From Actinomyces haliotis (lineage in GTDB: Bacteria > Actinomycetota > Actinomycetes > Actinomycetales > Actinomycetaceae), in assembly GCF_015355765.1 (NCBI RefSeq), contig NZ_JACWNA010000010.1, positions 1-46,461 on the forward strand: a stretch of DNA of 46,461 nt, given 5' to 3'. Position numbers and translations under genes: made by a program. Under the pieces are notes generated by a model. That model had not been told where the DNA came from and did no database searches. It saw nothing but the letters and a program-made list of their open reading frames with translations. Each line of letters starts with the position of its first letter. Within the stretch, counting starts at the first letter, position 1. This document shows positions 16,409-23,829 of this stretch, piece after piece.

Positions 16409-17194
16409 TCACAGGTCGTTGACCCATGCGACTCGGTCGTTGGACCAAGCACCGACGTTCTTGTAGAGGAGCACGTACTGCCCCGGGTTGCTGAGGTCGG
16501 CGTCGAAGCAGACATCACCAGTCGTGGAGCCACCGTTAATGATGTCTCCCGAGGAAAGCATGTTCTCGCTACCAGTGAGGCCCGTATCCGTGATCGTGCC
16601 GGACGGCTGCTGAAGGGACCAGTCGAAGAGGTTGAAGCTAATCGAGTCCCCAGAGTCGTTCTTGAGCGTCACAGTCGAGCATGCGGTGGCACCGAGAGTC
16701 GCATCACCGGCGACGAGCGGAGTCGCCGAGATCGTGACTCCCTTGACCGTGACGGACTCACCCGCCTTCATCGCGATATCGCCATCCTCCTGCCCGTCGA
16801 ACGACGCGGTCGACTGCGGCTCATCCTTAGAGGTCGTGCCGGACTCGGTCGTGGCAGCGGCCGCAGCCTCCGTCGACTCGCTGGATGCGCCGGCCGAGTC
16901 GGCAGCCTTCGACTCCACCGTTCCCGACGAGTCGTTGTTCGAGGACGAGTCGCTTGAGCTCGAGCCGCCACCACCGATTGAGCCGATCACGCCGAGCACG
17001 ATGATCACGGCGATGAGGATGAACCACCACCGCTTCCAGATGGGCTTCTTGGGCTTCGGCTGAGGCGCACCGTATGGCACACCCTGCTGCGGGTACGGGT
17101 ACTGCTGGTACTGCTGCTGGGGCGGGACGTTTCCCTGGGCTCCAGTTGGACCGGCCTGCCAATTCGGGTTGGCGTTCGGCGGAGTCTGCGACAT
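16409..17194 (-). CDS. Membrane-anchored protein with DUF4352-like extracytoplasmic domain
   Basis: A 261-residue protein. Residues 1-50 are rich in Pro, Gln and Tyr and cytoplasmic. A KKPIWKRWWF stretch leads into one transmembrane segment (about 55-72), then a Gly/Ser-rich linker and an Ala/Ser/Thr/Glu-rich stalk to about 140, and finally a beta-rich domain of about 120 residues with a cysteine pair (ATACSTV and GDVCFDA). The overall plan and last domain resemble DUF4352 immunoglobulin-like lipoproteins and membrane proteins of Gram-positive bacteria. The ATG at 17194 has GGAG upstream. GC content and third-base GC are visibly lower than in its neighbours, suggesting later acquisition. Function is unknown. 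Confidence 0.78.
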   Translation of the reverse strand: MSQTPPNANPNWQAGPTGAQGNVPPQQQYQQYPYPQQGVPYGAPQPKPKKPIWKRWWFILIAVIIVLGVIGSIGGGGSSSSDSSSNNDSSGTVESKAADSAGASSESTEAAAAATTESGTTSKDEPQSTASFDGQEDGDIAMKAGESVTVKGVTISATPLVAGDATLGATACSTVTLKNDSGDSISFNLFDWSLQQPSGTITDTGLTGSENMLSSGDIINGGSTTGDVCFDADLSNPGQYVLLYKNVGAWSNDRVAWVNDL

Positions 17195-17258
17195 TGCTGG
17201 GTTCTCCAAGCGTGACAAGAGTCGGGATCGGTGTGGGTTGCACCGAGAATGCCTAGGA

Positions 17259-17287
17259 AATGTAGCCCCTAAATATGGACCTGGCAG
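17259..17287 (-). promoter_or_regulatory. Putative promoter of the DUF4352-like gene
   Basis: On the minus strand, CTGCCA (17287-17282) and TACATT (17264-17259) are 17 bp apart, in an A/T-rich patch 65-93 bp upstream of the start codon. Each box matches the consensus at four of six bases. Confidence 0.4.
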
Positions 17288-17321
17288 TGCGAGGCTCCGC
17301 TGTTACTAAATCGTAAGGAGT

Positions 17322-18035
17322 TCAGCACCGGGCGTAGCCGCGCAGGCCCCGGTCGAGGAGCAGGCGGCGCACCTCGGCGACGAGCGCGCGCATGGCCCCC
17401 TCGGCACCGTCGGCGTCGCCCTCCGCGATGGCGTGGGCGACGCGCTCGTGGAGCTCGAGGGCCTCGGCCTTGGGGATGTCGATGTCGCCGCCGAGGCGGG
17501 CGCGTCCGGCCAGGACCTCGGTCATGACGCCGGCGAGGGCGGCGAAGGCGTCGTTCTGCGAGGCGCTCAGGATGAGGTGGTGGAACTCGACGTCCGCCTC
17601 GAGGTAGGTCGAGACGCCGCCGCGCGAGCCCTGCTCGCGGATCGCGTCCGCGAGGGCGAGGAGCCGCGAGCGCTGCTCCTCGGTGGCGCGCCGGGCCGCG
17701 GAGGCGGCGGCGACTGGCTCGACGGCGGCGCGCAGCTCGGTCAGGGCGCCGAGCTTGGGGCCACGAGGGTCGACCTCGAGCTGCCAGCGGATGACCTGCG
17801 GGGCGAGGGCCTGCCACTGGCCGCGGGGGCGGACGACGACGCCGACGCGTCGGCGGGAGACGACGAGTCCGAGGGACTCGAGGGTCTTGACGCAGTCGCG
17901 GGCGACGGACCGTGAGACGCCGTGCTCGGTCTGGATGGCCTCGAGCGTGACGGCGGCGCCCTCGGGGAGCGTCCCGCCGACGACGGCGCGACCGAGGGCG
18001 TCCAGGACCTCGGCGCTGCGGTCGGTGGCTGGCAT
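17322..18035 (-). CDS. GntR/FadR-family regulator of gluconate use
   Basis: A 237-residue repressor-type protein. Residues about 8-75 form a winged HTH (AIQTEHGVSRSVARDCVKTLESLGLV), and the rest is an all-helical FCD ligand domain with DVEFHHLI and LHERVAHAI segments, whose His and Asp residues usually bind a metal. The ATG at 18035 has GGAG seven bases upstream. It is divergent from gntK and gntP. A perfect FadR-type palindrome lies in the shared intergenic region, so it probably represses both directions until gluconate or a phosphorylated product binds. The ligand is inferred from context. Confidence 0.9.
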   Translation of the reverse strand: MPATDRSAEVLDALGRAVVGGTLPEGAAVTLEAIQTEHGVSRSVARDCVKTLESLGLVVSRRRVGVVVRPRGQWQALAPQVIRWQLEVDPRGPKLGALTELRAAVEPVAAASAARRATEEQRSRLLALADAIREQGSRGGVSTYLEADVEFHHLILSASQNDAFAALAGVMTEVLAGRARLGGDIDIPKAEALELHERVAHAIAEGDADGAEGAMRALVAEVRRLLLDRGLRGYARC

Positions 18036-18132
18036 CGCTGTGCTCCGGGACGGGTATGGGGACGGGATCAGTTCGATCGTAGCCGCGGCCGCCGTTAGAG
18101 CGGCCCCGTTACATCGCACGTCTCCGGTGTTA

Positions 18133-18143
18133 TGGTCATACCA
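18133..18143. promoter_or_regulatory. FadR/GntR-type operator between gntR and gntK
   Basis: TGGTCATACCA is a perfect dyad (TGGT-N3-ACCA) and fits the FadR-subfamily operator form T-N-G-T-N3-A-C-N-A. It overlaps TATGGT (18131-18136), a possible -10 box for gntK, and lies about 36 bp before the gntK start. Confidence 0.7.
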
Positions 18144-18178
18144 ATTCGACAACGTCGTCACTCGAGGAGCCGCCGACC

Positions 18179-18712
18179 ATGAGCGCATCCCTTCCCCCCG
18201 CCGAGCACCTCGTCCTCATGGGCGTGGCCGGCTGCGGCAAGACCACCGCGGCCGAGCGCCTCCACGACGTCCTCGGCTGGCCCGTCGCCGAGGCGGACGA
18301 CTTCCACCCCCAGGCCAACATCGAGAAGATGAGCGCCGGCACCCCGCTCACGGACGAGGACCGCTGGCCCTGGCTGCGCTCCCTGCGCGACTGGATGTCC
18401 GAGCGCGCCGACGCGGGCGAGCGCACCATCGTCACCTGCTCCGCGCTCAAGCGCTCCTACCGCGACCTGCTCGCGGAGGCGACGGGTCGCGTCGTCTTCG
18501 TCCACCTCGTCGCCGAGCAGGCCGCCCTTGAGGACCGCATGGCCCACCGCGCCGGGCACTTCATGCCGACGACGCTCCTGCCCTCCCAGCTCTCCACCCT
18601 CGAGCCCCTCGAGCCCGACGAGGACGGCGTCACCATCACGTCGCGCCCCACCCCCGAGGAGACGCTCGCCGCGATCCTCGAGGCCATCGGCCTCGAGCCG
18701 TCCCGATCCTGA
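18179..18712 (+). CDS. gntK: Gluconokinase
   Basis: Phosphorylates D-gluconate to 6-phosphogluconate for the pentose phosphate pathway. The 177-residue protein has the usual size for a GntK-type (P-loop) gluconokinase: Walker A GVAGCGKTT at 15-23, then ADDFHPQANIEKMSAGTPLTDEDRWPWL, a family hallmark, then CSALKRSYRDLL and a C-terminal region with HFMPTTLLPSQLSTLE. GAGGAG precedes the ATG. It is 30 bp upstream of gntP and divergent from the regulator gene. Confidence 0.95.
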   Translation: MSASLPPAEHLVLMGVAGCGKTTAAERLHDVLGWPVAEADDFHPQANIEKMSAGTPLTDEDRWPWLRSLRDWMSERADAGERTIVTCSALKRSYRDLLAEATGRVVFVHLVAEQAALEDRMAHRAGHFMPTTLLPSQLSTLEPLEPDEDGVTITSRPTPEETLAAILEAIGLEPSRS

Positions 18713-18742
18713 GCACAGCCCCTGCCCCACCCGGAGAAGACA

Positions 18743-20140
18743 ATGACGTTGCTCCTGCCCCTCGCGTCCTCCGACGCGGTCACCCACTCCTCCAACCACG
18801 CGCAGCTCCTCGCCGCCGCCGTGCTCGGCATCGCGACGATCATCATGCTCATCGTGTGGAGGAAGACCCACCCCTTCCTCGCGCTCACCCTCGGCTCCGC
18901 CGTGCTCGCCCTCGTCGCCGGCATACCGCTGACCGACACCTTCACGTCGTTCACGAACGGCCTCGGCTCCACGATCGGAAGCGTCGGCACCCTCATCGCG
19001 CTCGGCGCGATCATCGGACGCCTCCTCATCGACTCCGGCGGCGCCGACCAGATCGTCGACACCGTCCTCGCGCACACCACCGAGCGGCGCCTGCCGTGGG
19101 CGATGGCCCTCATCGCCTTCGTCGTCGGCATCCCGCTGTTCTTCGAGGTCGGCATCGTGCTGCTCATCCCGGTCGTCATGATCGTGGCCCGCCGCGCCCG
19201 TCAGCCCCTCATCCGCCTCGGCATCCCCGCGCTCGCCGGCCTGTCCGCCCTCCACGGGCTCGTGCCGCCGCACCCCGGACCGCTCATCGCGATCGACGCC
19301 CTCGGCGCCGACCTCGGTGTCACGCTCGGTCTCGGCCTGCTCGTCGCCGTCCCGACCGTCGTCGTCGCGGGCCCCGTCGCCGCCCGGTACATGGCCCGCT
19401 GGGTCCCCATCGAGGCCCCCGAGCCCCTCGGGGGCTCCGACGAGACTCACGACGGCCCGCGGCCGTCCTTCGGCGCGGCCCTGTCCGTCGTGGTCCTGCC
19501 GGTCGTCCTCATGCTGCTGCGCACGGTCGTGGAGACCTCGGTCGGTGAGAGCTCGAGCAGCCCGGTCGCCCACGTCGCGCTCTTCCTCGGCCAGCCGATC
19601 GTCGCGCTCCTGCTGACCGTCCTCGTCTCGATGGTCGTCTTCGGCTCCAACCTGGGCCTGTCCCGGTCCGAGGTCTCGTCGCGCGTCGGCGCCGCCCTCG
19701 GGCCGATCGCCGGGATCCTGCTCATCGTGGGGGCCGGCGGCGGCTTCAAGCAGACGCTCGTCGACTCCGGCATCGCGACCATCATCGCCACCTGGATCCA
19801 GCACGCCGCCGTGCCCGCCCTCATCGCCGGGTGGCTCGTCGCCGTCGCCGTCCGCCTGGCCACCGGCTCCGCCACGGTCGCGACCATCACGGCCGCGGGG
19901 ATCATGGCCCCGCTCGCCGCTCACATGCCGACGACGGAGGCCGCGCTCCTCGTCCTCGCGATCGGCGCCGGCTCGGTCTTCCTCTCGCACGTCAACGACG
20001 CCGGCTTCTGGCTCGTCAAGGAGTACTTCGGCATGACGGTCGGCGAGACCTTCAAGACCTGGTCCCTCATGGAGACCATCCTGTCGGTGACCGCCATGGT
20101 CGTCATCTGCCTCATCGCCCTCGTCCTCGGGGTGCTCTGA
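18743..20140 (+). CDS. gntP: Gluconate:H+ symporter GntP family
   Basis: A 465-residue polytopic permease with about 12 to 14 hydrophobic segments. GntP-family traits include an early WRKTHPFLALTLGSAVLALVAG-type start, HGLVPPHPGPL in the first half, and near the C-terminus ATGSATVATITAAGI and HVNDAGFWLVKEYFGM, which is diagnostic for the family. GGAGA lies before the ATG. It forms an operon with gntK, importing the kinase's substrate. A hairpin follows. Confidence 0.95.
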   Translation: MTLLLPLASSDAVTHSSNHAQLLAAAVLGIATIIMLIVWRKTHPFLALTLGSAVLALVAGIPLTDTFTSFTNGLGSTIGSVGTLIALGAIIGRLLIDSGGADQIVDTVLAHTTERRLPWAMALIAFVVGIPLFFEVGIVLLIPVVMIVARRARQPLIRLGIPALAGLSALHGLVPPHPGPLIAIDALGADLGVTLGLGLLVAVPTVVVAGPVAARYMARWVPIEAPEPLGGSDETHDGPRPSFGAALSVVVLPVVLMLLRTVVETSVGESSSSPVAHVALFLGQPIVALLLTVLVSMVVFGSNLGLSRSEVSSRVGAALGPIAGILLIVGAGGGFKQTLVDSGIATIIATWIQHAAVPALIAGWLVAVAVRLATGSATVATITAAGIMAPLAAHMPTTEAALLVLAIGAGSVFLSHVNDAGFWLVKEYFGMTVGETFKTWSLMETILSVTAMVVICLIALVLGVL

Positions 20141-20164
20141 CTCCGACGGCGCAGCACCCGGGCC

Positions 20165-20189
20165 CCCGGCCGGGTTCTTCCCGGCCGGG
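20165..20189. terminator. Hairpin between gntP and the EamA-type gene
   Basis: A 10-bp stem (20165-20174 with 20180-20189) with a TTCTT loop lies 25 bp past gntP, between convergent genes. Confidence 0.55.
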
Positions 20190-20227
20190 CGCCGTCGCGT
20201 GTCCGGGGTCGTGCTCCCGGCGCTCTC

Positions 20228-21094
20228 TCAGCGGCCGCGCAGGCTCGCGAGAGCGACGGCCGCGGAGATGAGGACGAGTCCGGCGAGCTCGCCGGCGTTG
20301 GGCAGCTGGTGGAGCATGACGACGCCGATGAGCAGGGACGTCGCCGGCAGCAGGGAGGACAGGAGCGCGAAGGCGTCCGCGCTGAGGCGCTCGAGGGCGA
20401 CCTGCTCCAGGCCGTAGGGCACCGCGGTCGAGAGGATGCCGACGCCGGCCACCATCGCGAGGGCCGCCCCCGACGTCAGCGCAGCAGCCGCCGTCGGGAT
20501 CCCGAGCGGCGCGTACGCGAGGGCTCCGCAGGCCATACCCACCGCGAGCGAGTCCAACCCGGAGCCGGCCGAGGCGACCCGGCGCCCCAGTAGGATGTAG
20601 CAGGCCCACGCCGCACCTGCGCCCAGCGCCAGGAGCAGGCCGGCCCGCTGGACCGGGTCCCCGACGTCGACGCCCAGGCCCGAGATGGAGATGACGCCGG
20701 CGAGCGCCAGCCCCGCCGCGACGCGGGGCCGCCAGCCGCGCCCGGTCACGAGGGCCACGACGACCGGACCGAGGAACTCGAGCGACACCGAGGTTCCCAG
20801 CGGGAGCCGGGCGATCGCCCCGTAGAAGATGACGTTCATCGTCGCCGTCGCGACACCGAAGACGGCCGCGGAGACGAGGACCGAACGGCTCCACGGGTGG
20901 CGCCAGGGCCGCCGCCAGGTCAGGAGGACGAGCCCGCCGACCAGGACGCGCCACCACGCCACCGTCATCGACGGCATGAGGGCGAAGAGGGAGACGGCCA
21001 GCCCGGCGCCGACGTACTGGGACAGGGCCGAGCTCATGAAGATGAGCGGCGCGGGGACGGCACCGGAACGGGCAGCGGGGCGGACCGGGGGCAT
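20228..21094 (-). CDS. EamA/RhtA-type drug/metabolite transporter
   Basis: A 288-residue inner-membrane protein with about ten hydrophobic helices arranged as two EamA halves. Segments such as ATATMNVIFYGAIARLPLGT and VALEFLGP-like VSLEFLGPVVVAL, together with ILSTAVPYGLEQVAL, resemble RhtA (threonine/homoserine exporter) and related amino-acid exporters. The substrate cannot be fixed from sequence. It is followed on the same strand, with a 61-bp gap upstream, by the AEC transporter gene, but there is no sign that they act together. Confidence 0.88.
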   Translation of the reverse strand: MPPVRPAARSGAVPAPLIFMSSALSQYVGAGLAVSLFALMPSMTVAWWRVLVGGLVLLTWRRPWRHPWSRSVLVSAAVFGVATATMNVIFYGAIARLPLGTSVSLEFLGPVVVALVTGRGWRPRVAAGLALAGVISISGLGVDVGDPVQRAGLLLALGAGAAWACYILLGRRVASAGSGLDSLAVGMACGALAYAPLGIPTAAAALTSGAALAMVAGVGILSTAVPYGLEQVALERLSADAFALLSSLLPATSLLIGVVMLHQLPNAGELAGLVLISAAVALASLRGR

Positions 21095-21155
21095 GCCCGC
21101 ACCCTCTCAGACGTCGGTGTCCCGCGTGTAGACCGCCGTGGCGCGCTGCGCCGTG

Positions 21156-22262
21156 TCAGTGCAGGAGCGCGCTCGCGAGGAGGACGACGGGCACGAAGCC
21201 GGCGGTCGTGATGAGGACGCAGTCGCGGGCCAGCGGCTTGGCGGCGCCGTAGCGGGTCGCGTACATGAAGACGTTCTGGGCGCAGGGCAGGGAGGCCGTC
21301 GTCACGGGGACGAGGAGGTCACCGCCGCGCAGGTCGAGGGCCGCGCCGATCCCGAGGGCCATGAGCGGCACGACGACGAGCTTCCAGGCGACCGACACCC
21401 ACAGGACCGCCCCGCGCTCGGAGCGGTCCTCAAGGGCTCCCTCGGCGGTGACGTCGACGGGCAGCGCCGATGGGGCGCCGTCGGCCTCGAGGTCATCGGA
21501 GGCGGCGGCGCGCCCGGCGCCCGCTGCGCCAGCCCCACGTGGCCGCTCACGGGGCGCCGAGGGGAGTCGGCACGGCTCAGTGATCGTCAGCCGCCGCGTC
21601 ACCTTGGGCGACGAGGCCGCGAGGCTCATCCCGAGCGACAGCATCATGACCGTCACGGCCAGGGCGCCGAGCTCGTCGAGGCTCCGCGCGATGAGCCCGC
21701 CCAGGGGCGTGGTGAGGTCGATGCCGAGCGCGTTGACGACGAGGCCGACGGCGACGCCGATGAGCAGCGGGTTGCGCAGCGGAGCGGTGAGGGTCGCGAG
21801 GCGCGAGGAGGGCCCCTGGTAGGTGACCCTGTCGAGGATCGCGAAGGCCACGGGGGCGAGCACGAGCATCTGGAGCAGCACGATCGGTGCGATCGCCGTC
21901 GCGTCGCCGAGCAGGAGGATGAGGACGGGGATGCCGAGGTTGGCGGCGTTGACGTAGCCGCCCGCGAGCGCCCCGATGACGGACTCGGCGACGTCGCGGC
22001 GCAGCACGTAGCGGTGGACGCACCAGGCGGTGAGGACGCCGAGGGTCTCGGCGGCGAGACCGGCCACCGTCTCCGGTGAGGCGACGGTCGCAAGGTCCGC
22101 CTTCCCGACGGTGGTGACGAGGAGAGCCGGCGTCGCGGCGTAGAAGCAGACGCGGGTGAGCACGGTGTCAGAGCCTGCGGGGACGCCTCCGGTGCGCACG
22201 AGGAGCCAGCCGACGGCGATGACGACCGCGAAGACGACGAGCCCGCTGATGACTCCGCCCAC
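21156..22262 (-). CDS. AEC-family transporter (auxin efflux carrier fold)
   Basis: A 368-residue membrane protein with about ten helices in two halves. Family features include the N-terminal GWLLVRTGGV and ALAGGYVNAANLGIPVLILLLGD in the first half, and TASLPCAQNVFMYATRYG near the end. GAGGAG precedes the GTG start. Between the halves there is an Ala/Gly/Arg-rich insertion of about 60 residues (around 230-290) predicted to be cytoplasmic, making it longer than typical members of about 300-320 residues. Substrates of this family include organic acids such as malate and malonate; none can be assigned here. Confidence 0.88.
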   Translation of the reverse strand: MGGVISGLVVFAVVIAVGWLLVRTGGVPAGSDTVLTRVCFYAATPALLVTTVGKADLATVASPETVAGLAAETLGVLTAWCVHRYVLRRDVAESVIGALAGGYVNAANLGIPVLILLLGDATAIAPIVLLQMLVLAPVAFAILDRVTYQGPSSRLATLTAPLRNPLLIGVAVGLVVNALGIDLTTPLGGLIARSLDELGALAVTVMMLSLGMSLAASSPKVTRRLTITEPCRLPSAPRERPRGAGAAGAGRAAASDDLEADGAPSALPVDVTAEGALEDRSERGAVLWVSVAWKLVVVPLMALGIGAALDLRGGDLLVPVTTASLPCAQNVFMYATRYGAAKPLARDCVLITTAGFVPVVLLASALLH

Positions 22263-22295
22263 TCGGTCCTCCTCCTCGAGCGTGCTCCTGCCGGC

Positions 22296-23306
22296 TCAGA
22301 CTACGGCGTCGAGGTCGACCCAGGTCCCTGCGTGGTCGGAGACGACGAGGGTGCGGGTGCCCGAGTCGACGGCGCGCAGGAGCGGGCGTCCCTCCCCCGC
22401 CCAGCGCGGGGAGGCTGCGGCGTCGGCCTCGGCCAGGGGGCGTCCGTCGGCGTCGACCGGCCACGGGTCGGTGAGGACGTGGTCGATGCGGTGGTCGGGC
22501 TTGCGCGCGGGATAGGTGTCCCCGGTGCCGACCTCGCGGGCGACGCCGCGGGCGGCGACCTGGTGGGTGCGCAGGTTGAGGTCGCCGGCCAGGACGTGCG
22601 GGCCGGGCAGGGAGGCGAGCGTACCCCAGGCGGCGGCGAGCTGCTCCCCCGCGGTGTCGACGCGGGTGGCGAGGTGAGTGGCCGCGACGGTGAAGCCGTC
22701 GATCGGGGTGACGGCGGGTCCGGCCGCGTGGCGGCCGGCGGAGACGGTGGGGTCGCCGGGGACCATGACCTCAGCGCTGATCAGGTTGCGCATGGTGGAG
22801 GTGGCGACCCGGTAGCTGCGCGGGTCCCAGGCGTTCTCGCCGCGCCGGGTGACCAGTGCGGGGCCCCGGCCGAGGCGCTGAACCCGCCAGGCGGTGACGG
22901 GCAGGCGCGTGAGGAGCGCGTTGCCGAAGCCGGCGGGCGGCTGCCCGAGGAGAGCACGGACCGGGCCGAGGACGTCGTCGGCGGGTGCGGTGAGCCGGGA
23001 CCTCAGGGGGCGTCGGCGCAGGCCGGTGACGGAGCCGGCGTAGGTGGCAGCGAAGCGGTGCTCGTTCCAGCCGAGGAGGCGGGCGAGCTCGGCGGCCTGG
23101 TCGAGGCGGCCGGAGCGGCGCTGCCCGAGGTCGACCTCCTGGAGCGTGATGACATCCGGGCCGATCTCACGGATCTGCTCGGCGAGGGCCTCAAGGACCT
23201 CCCGGGCGGTGACGGGGTCGGTGATGTCGGCGGATGCGAGGGGAGTGCCCTCGGCGCCGGCGCCGGGGGCGCCGTGCTGAAGGTTGAGGCTGAGGAGGCG
23301 GATCAC
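22296..23306 (-). CDS. Endonuclease/exonuclease/phosphatase (EEP) family hydrolase
   Basis: A 336-residue metal-dependent hydrolase without a signal peptide. EEP motifs in order: LSLNLQHG (metal-binding Asn) at the start, ITLQEVDLG (metal-binding Glu), TVAATHLATR (His), LAGDLNL (Asp and Asn), RIDHVL and VVSDHAG (final Asp-His). The N-terminal 'LNLQHG' form is common in actinobacterial members whose substrate is unknown; they may cleave DNA, RNA, lipids or sugar phosphates. The GTG start lies one base after the msrB stop, so the two genes are cotranscribed. Confidence 0.88.
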   Translation of the reverse strand: MIRLLSLNLQHGAPGAGAEGTPLASADITDPVTAREVLEALAEQIREIGPDVITLQEVDLGQRRSGRLDQAAELARLLGWNEHRFAATYAGSVTGLRRRPLRSRLTAPADDVLGPVRALLGQPPAGFGNALLTRLPVTAWRVQRLGRGPALVTRRGENAWDPRSYRVATSTMRNLISAEVMVPGDPTVSAGRHAAGPAVTPIDGFTVAATHLATRVDTAGEQLAAAWGTLASLPGPHVLAGDLNLRTHQVAARGVAREVGTGDTYPARKPDHRIDHVLTDPWPVDADGRPLAEADAAASPRWAGEGRPLLRAVDSGTRTLVVSDHAGTWVDLDAVV

Positions 23307-23307
23307 G

Positions 23308-23766
23308 TCAGGCCTCCTCCTCGTCGGCCTCGGGGTCGAAGGTGAGGCTGACCGAGTTCATGCAGTAGCGCTGACCAGTGGGGGTCTGCGGGGCGTCCTC
23401 GAAGACGTGGCCGAGGTGCCCGCCGCAGGTGGCGCAGCGGACCTCGGTGCGGACCATCCCGTGCGAGGTGTCCGTGGAGAGGGTGACGGCGTCGGAGTCC
23501 TTGGGGTCGTAGAAGGACGGCCAGCCGCAGTGGGACTCGAACTTGGTGGTCGAGCGGAAGAGCTCGGCGCCGCAGCCGCGGCAGCGGTAGACGCCCTCGC
23601 GGTGCTCGTCGAGGAGGGCGCCGGTGCCGGGGCGCTCGGTGCCGGCCTCGCGCAGCACGTGGTACTCGAGGGGGCTGAGGACCTGGCGCCACTCGCTGTC
23701 CTTGCGGGCGATGGCGGCGGGGTCGAGGCTGGGGGTGCTGGGGCTCTGGTCGGTCACGTCACCCAT
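23308..23766 (-). CDS. msrB: Peptide-methionine (R)-S-oxide reductase MsrB
   Basis: Repairs R-methionine sulfoxide in proteins. The 152-residue protein has the zinc-binding pairs CRGC ([11 protein letters not shown]) and CATC ([14 protein letters not shown]), the family segment [10 protein letters not shown], whose Cys may be the resolving residue, and the catalytic Cys in RYCMNSVSL. Length and motif order are standard. It is followed immediately by the EEP hydrolase gene. Confidence 0.95.
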   Translation of the reverse strand: MGDVTDQSPSTPSLDPAAIARKDSEWRQVLSPLEYHVLREAGTERPGTGALLDEHREGVYRCRGCGAELFRSTTKFESHCGWPSFYDPKDSDAVTLSTDTSHGMVRTEVRCATCGGHLGHVFEDAPQTPTGQRYCMNSVSLTFDPEADEEEA

Positions 23767-23829
23767 CGTGGCGTGCGTGGCCCCCCCTGGCGAGGGGAGT
23801 TCACGCAGCGGGAACTGGCGCGTCGGCGG

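Noticed and set aside
18158-19990. A minus-strand open frame of 610 codons opposite gntK and gntP
   Set aside because: Composition is Asp/Gly/Arg/Glu-rich without any motif, while both plus-strand genes are clear.
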